Source: Hyphomicrobiales bacterium
GTDB lineage: Bacteria; Pseudomonadota; Alphaproteobacteria; Rhizobiales; Rhizobiaceae
NCBI GenBank assembly: GCA_900473805.1
Contig: UCMS01000036.1
Span: forward strand, 1 to 32,709
Length of the DNA: 32,709 nt
Reading direction: 5' to 3'
Within the stretch, counting starts at the first letter, position 1, and each line of letters begins with the position of its first letter. Position numbers and translations under genes: made by a program. Below the pieces are notes generated by a model. It saw only the letters and a program-made list of their open reading frames with translations, had not been told where the DNA came from and did not search any database. This document shows, one piece after another, positions 30,911 to 32,709 of the stretch.

Positions 30911-32689
30911 ATGTACAAGGCGCCCGTAGAAGAGATCGCGTTCACCCTCAAGCATGTCGCTGGGCTCTCGAAAGCCATTGACGATGGCAAGCTGGGGGAT
31001 CTCAGCGATGACCTCGTCGACGCGATCTTGACCGAAGCCGGCCGCTTCGCCTCCGATGAGGTCGCCCCGCTCGCCGAAATTGGCGACAAACAGGGCGCCC
31101 GTTTGGTCGACGGCAAGGTGATCGTTCCCGACGGCTGGGACAATCTCTACCGCGCCTGGGCCGAAGGCGGCTGGAACTCTCTGACGGCGTCCGAAGATTT
31201 CGGCGGGCAGGGGCTTCCGCATATGCTGAACGTCGCCGCACTCGAAATGTGGAATTCCGGCTCCATGGGCTTTGCGCTCGGACCGACGCTGACCATGGGC
31301 GCCGTCGATGCCGTCACCGCGCACGGTTCCGAGGAATTGAAGGCGAAGTATTTGCCGAAAATGGTCTCCGGCGAATGGACCGGCACCATGAACCTCACCG
31401 AACCCCATGCCGGCTCCGATCTCGGCGTCATGAAGTCCCGCGCCGAGCGTCGTGATGACGGCACCTACCGCATCTTCGGCCAGAAGATCTTCATCACCTG
31501 GGGTGAACACGAGATCACCGAGAACATCATCCATCTCGTCCTCGCACGCCTTCCCGATGCACCCGCCGGCACACGCGGCATCTCGCTCTTCCTCGTGCCG
31601 AAATACCTCGTCAACGACGACGGCTCGCTCGGTGCCCGCAACGATCTCCACTGCCACTCCCTGGAGCACAAGCTCGGCATCCACGGCTCGCCGACCTGCA
31701 CCATGATCTATGGCGACGGCAAGTTTGGCGATGAGCCCGGTGCGATCGGCTACCTGATCGGCGAGGAGAACAAGGGCCTCGCCTGCATGTTCACCATGAT
31801 GAACAATGCCCGCCTTGCCGTCGGCATGCAGGGCGTCGCCATCTGCGAGGCCGCCACCCAGAAGGCCGTGCAATATGCCAAGGACCGCACGCAGGGGAAG
31901 GCTCCCGGCTGGACAGGGTCCGTCATGTCGCCGATCATCGAGCATCCCGATGTCGCCCGCATGCTGGTGACCATGAAGGCGCTGACGCAAGGCTCGCGCG
32001 CCATCTGCTATGTCTGCGCCCACGCCACCGACATGAGCCACCATGCCGAAGGCGATGAGGCCCGTTACTGGGCCGAGCGCGCAGCCCTGCTGACCCCGAT
32101 TGCCAAGTCCTTCGCCACCGATGCCGGCGTCGATGTCGCCTCGCTCGGCATTCAGACCCATGGCGGCATGGGCTTCATCGAGGAAACGGGGGCAGCCCGC
32201 TTCTGGCGCGACAGCCGCATCGCCCCGATCTACGAGGGCACCAACGGCATCCAGGCCGCCGACCTCGTCACCCGCAAGCTGCCGCTCTCCAACGGCAACC
32301 ATGTCCGCGGCTACATCACTGAGCTGAAGCAGGTGGTGAACGCCGTGCGCGCCTCCAACCTCGAAGGTTTCGGCGACACCGCCGCCCGTCTGGAGGCCAG
32401 CCTTTCGGATCTGGAGGACACGACCGAATGGCTGCTCTCGCAACTCGCCGCTGGCAACGCGTCTGCAGCGCTCGCAGGCGCGACACCCTACCAGCGTCTC
32501 TTCGGTCTCGCTTTGACCGGCGTCTATCTCGCCAAGGGCGCCCTTGCCGACGAGGACCATGGCCGCGACACCCGCATCGCCCTCTGCCGCTTCGCCGCCG
32601 AGAACCTGATCGCCGAGACCGCAGCCCTCAAGGACCGCGTCGTCAATGGCGCCGCGAGCCTGGAAGTGGCCAGGGCGCTTTTCGCGTAA
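30911..32689 (+). CDS. Acyl-CoA dehydrogenase
   Basis: This 592-residue FAD enzyme introduces a double bond between C2 and C3 of an acyl-CoA thioester. It is longer than the usual 380-400 residues, as in the FadE12/DmdC-like subgroup with an extra C-terminal helical domain. Visible motifs are TMNLTEPHAGSDLGVMKSRA (substrate and flavin), KIFITWGEHEI, and RIAPIYEGTNGIQAADL, where Glu442 is the likely catalytic base. GGAGGA lies seven bases before the ATG at 30911, and the earlier in-frame GTG at 30869 is not needed. The acyl chain it acts on is not determined. Partner fadA/fadB genes may follow beyond the edge. Confidence 0.92.
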   Translation: MYKAPVEEIAFTLKHVAGLSKAIDDGKLGDLSDDLVDAILTEAGRFASDEVAPLAEIGDKQGARLVDGKVIVPDGWDNLYRAWAEGGWNSLTASEDFGGQGLPHMLNVAALEMWNSGSMGFALGPTLTMGAVDAVTAHGSEELKAKYLPKMVSGEWTGTMNLTEPHAGSDLGVMKSRAERRDDGTYRIFGQKIFITWGEHEITENIIHLVLARLPDAPAGTRGISLFLVPKYLVNDDGSLGARNDLHCHSLEHKLGIHGSPTCTMIYGDGKFGDEPGAIGYLIGEENKGLACMFTMMNNARLAVGMQGVAICEAATQKAVQYAKDRTQGKAPGWTGSVMSPIIEHPDVARMLVTMKALTQGSRAICYVCAHATDMSHHAEGDEARYWAERAALLTPIAKSFATDAGVDVASLGIQTHGGMGFIEETGAARFWRDSRIAPIYEGTNGIQAADLVTRKLPLSNGNHVRGYITELKQVVNAVRASNLEGFGDTAARLEASLSDLEDTTEWLLSQLAAGNASAALAGATPYQRLFGLALTGVYLAKGALADEDHGRDTRIALCRFAAENLIAETAALKDRVVNGAASLEVARALFA

Positions 32690-32709
32690 TTCCCACCTCC
32701 CCCTTGAGG

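Noticed and set aside
30824..32560. 578-residue open frame antisense to the acyl-CoA dehydrogenase
   Set aside because: It is a shadow of a GC-rich gene. The sense strand has a complete enzyme with motifs and a ribosome binding site.
1..32709. tRNA or rRNA genes, CRISPR arrays, insertion sequences, phage attachment sites
   Set aside because: No cloverleaf, regular spaced repeats, transposase frames or flanking direct repeats were seen. The parDE pair alone is not enough to claim a mobile element.

Overview
The window looks like a chromosomal segment of an alphaproteobacterium of the order Hyphomicrobiales, most likely a Rhizobiaceae member (Rhizobium/Agrobacterium type). The reasons are GC-rich coding sequence, two BA14K-family secreted proteins, a DUF1217 protein, a DUF6101-like protein, TTAA-N7-TTAAC (CtrA-type) sites, a single-domain ModE, and a GbcA/GbcB pair. 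The identification rests on family recognition by eye; no searches were run.

Layout, left to right. (1) 1-2650: the edge of a leftward gene, a ParD/ParE toxin-antitoxin pair, and a metal-response locus. In that locus a leftward merR-cupin operon faces a rightward His-rich CDF metal exporter across a 19-bp-spacer MerR promoter. (2) 2650-5150: a small leftward hypothetical protein with a CtrA-type box just upstream, then a large orphan membrane protein. (3) 5340-9311: oligopeptidase B, a secreted polysaccharide deacetylase-like protein and a class IV aminotransferase. (4) 9587-12126: a MipA/OmpV outer-membrane protein, UbiA for ubiquinone synthesis, and a DUF6101-like protein. (5) 12487-20224: a six-repeat DUF1217 protein, then the molybdate importer modABC behind a near-perfect 30-bp ModE palindrome. 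Converging on it is a three-gene leftward operon: sua5 (tRNA t6A synthesis), a D-2-hydroxyacid dehydrogenase and a short modE. (6) 20443-22140: a degenerate GGDEF protein and a hypothetical protein, convergent. (7) 22457-25080: a complete cobalamin riboswitch followed by gbcA-gbcB, a Rieske oxygenase and its reductase predicted to demethylate glycine betaine. (8) 25305-26425: two tandem BA14K-family secreted proteins. (9) 26604-28476: minCDE behind a CtrA-type box. (10) 28586-32689: a Tat-exported PhoX phosphatase with a Pho-box-like site, and an acyl-CoA dehydrogenase with an ACGT-type palindrome in its leader.

The most interesting signal is the B12 riboswitch in front of gbcAB. It has a predicted hairpin that would hide the ribosome binding site of gbcA. 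Betaine demethylation is not among the usual B12-riboswitch targets known to me. A link makes metabolic sense, because betaine breakdown yields glycine (the ALA and corrin precursor in alphaproteobacteria) and one-carbon units. Other points worth checking are the ModE operator that abuts the modA Shine-Dalgarno, the ModE that lacks a molybdate-binding domain, the CtrA box on an uncharacterised small gene, and the DGGRF version of the GGDEF signature.
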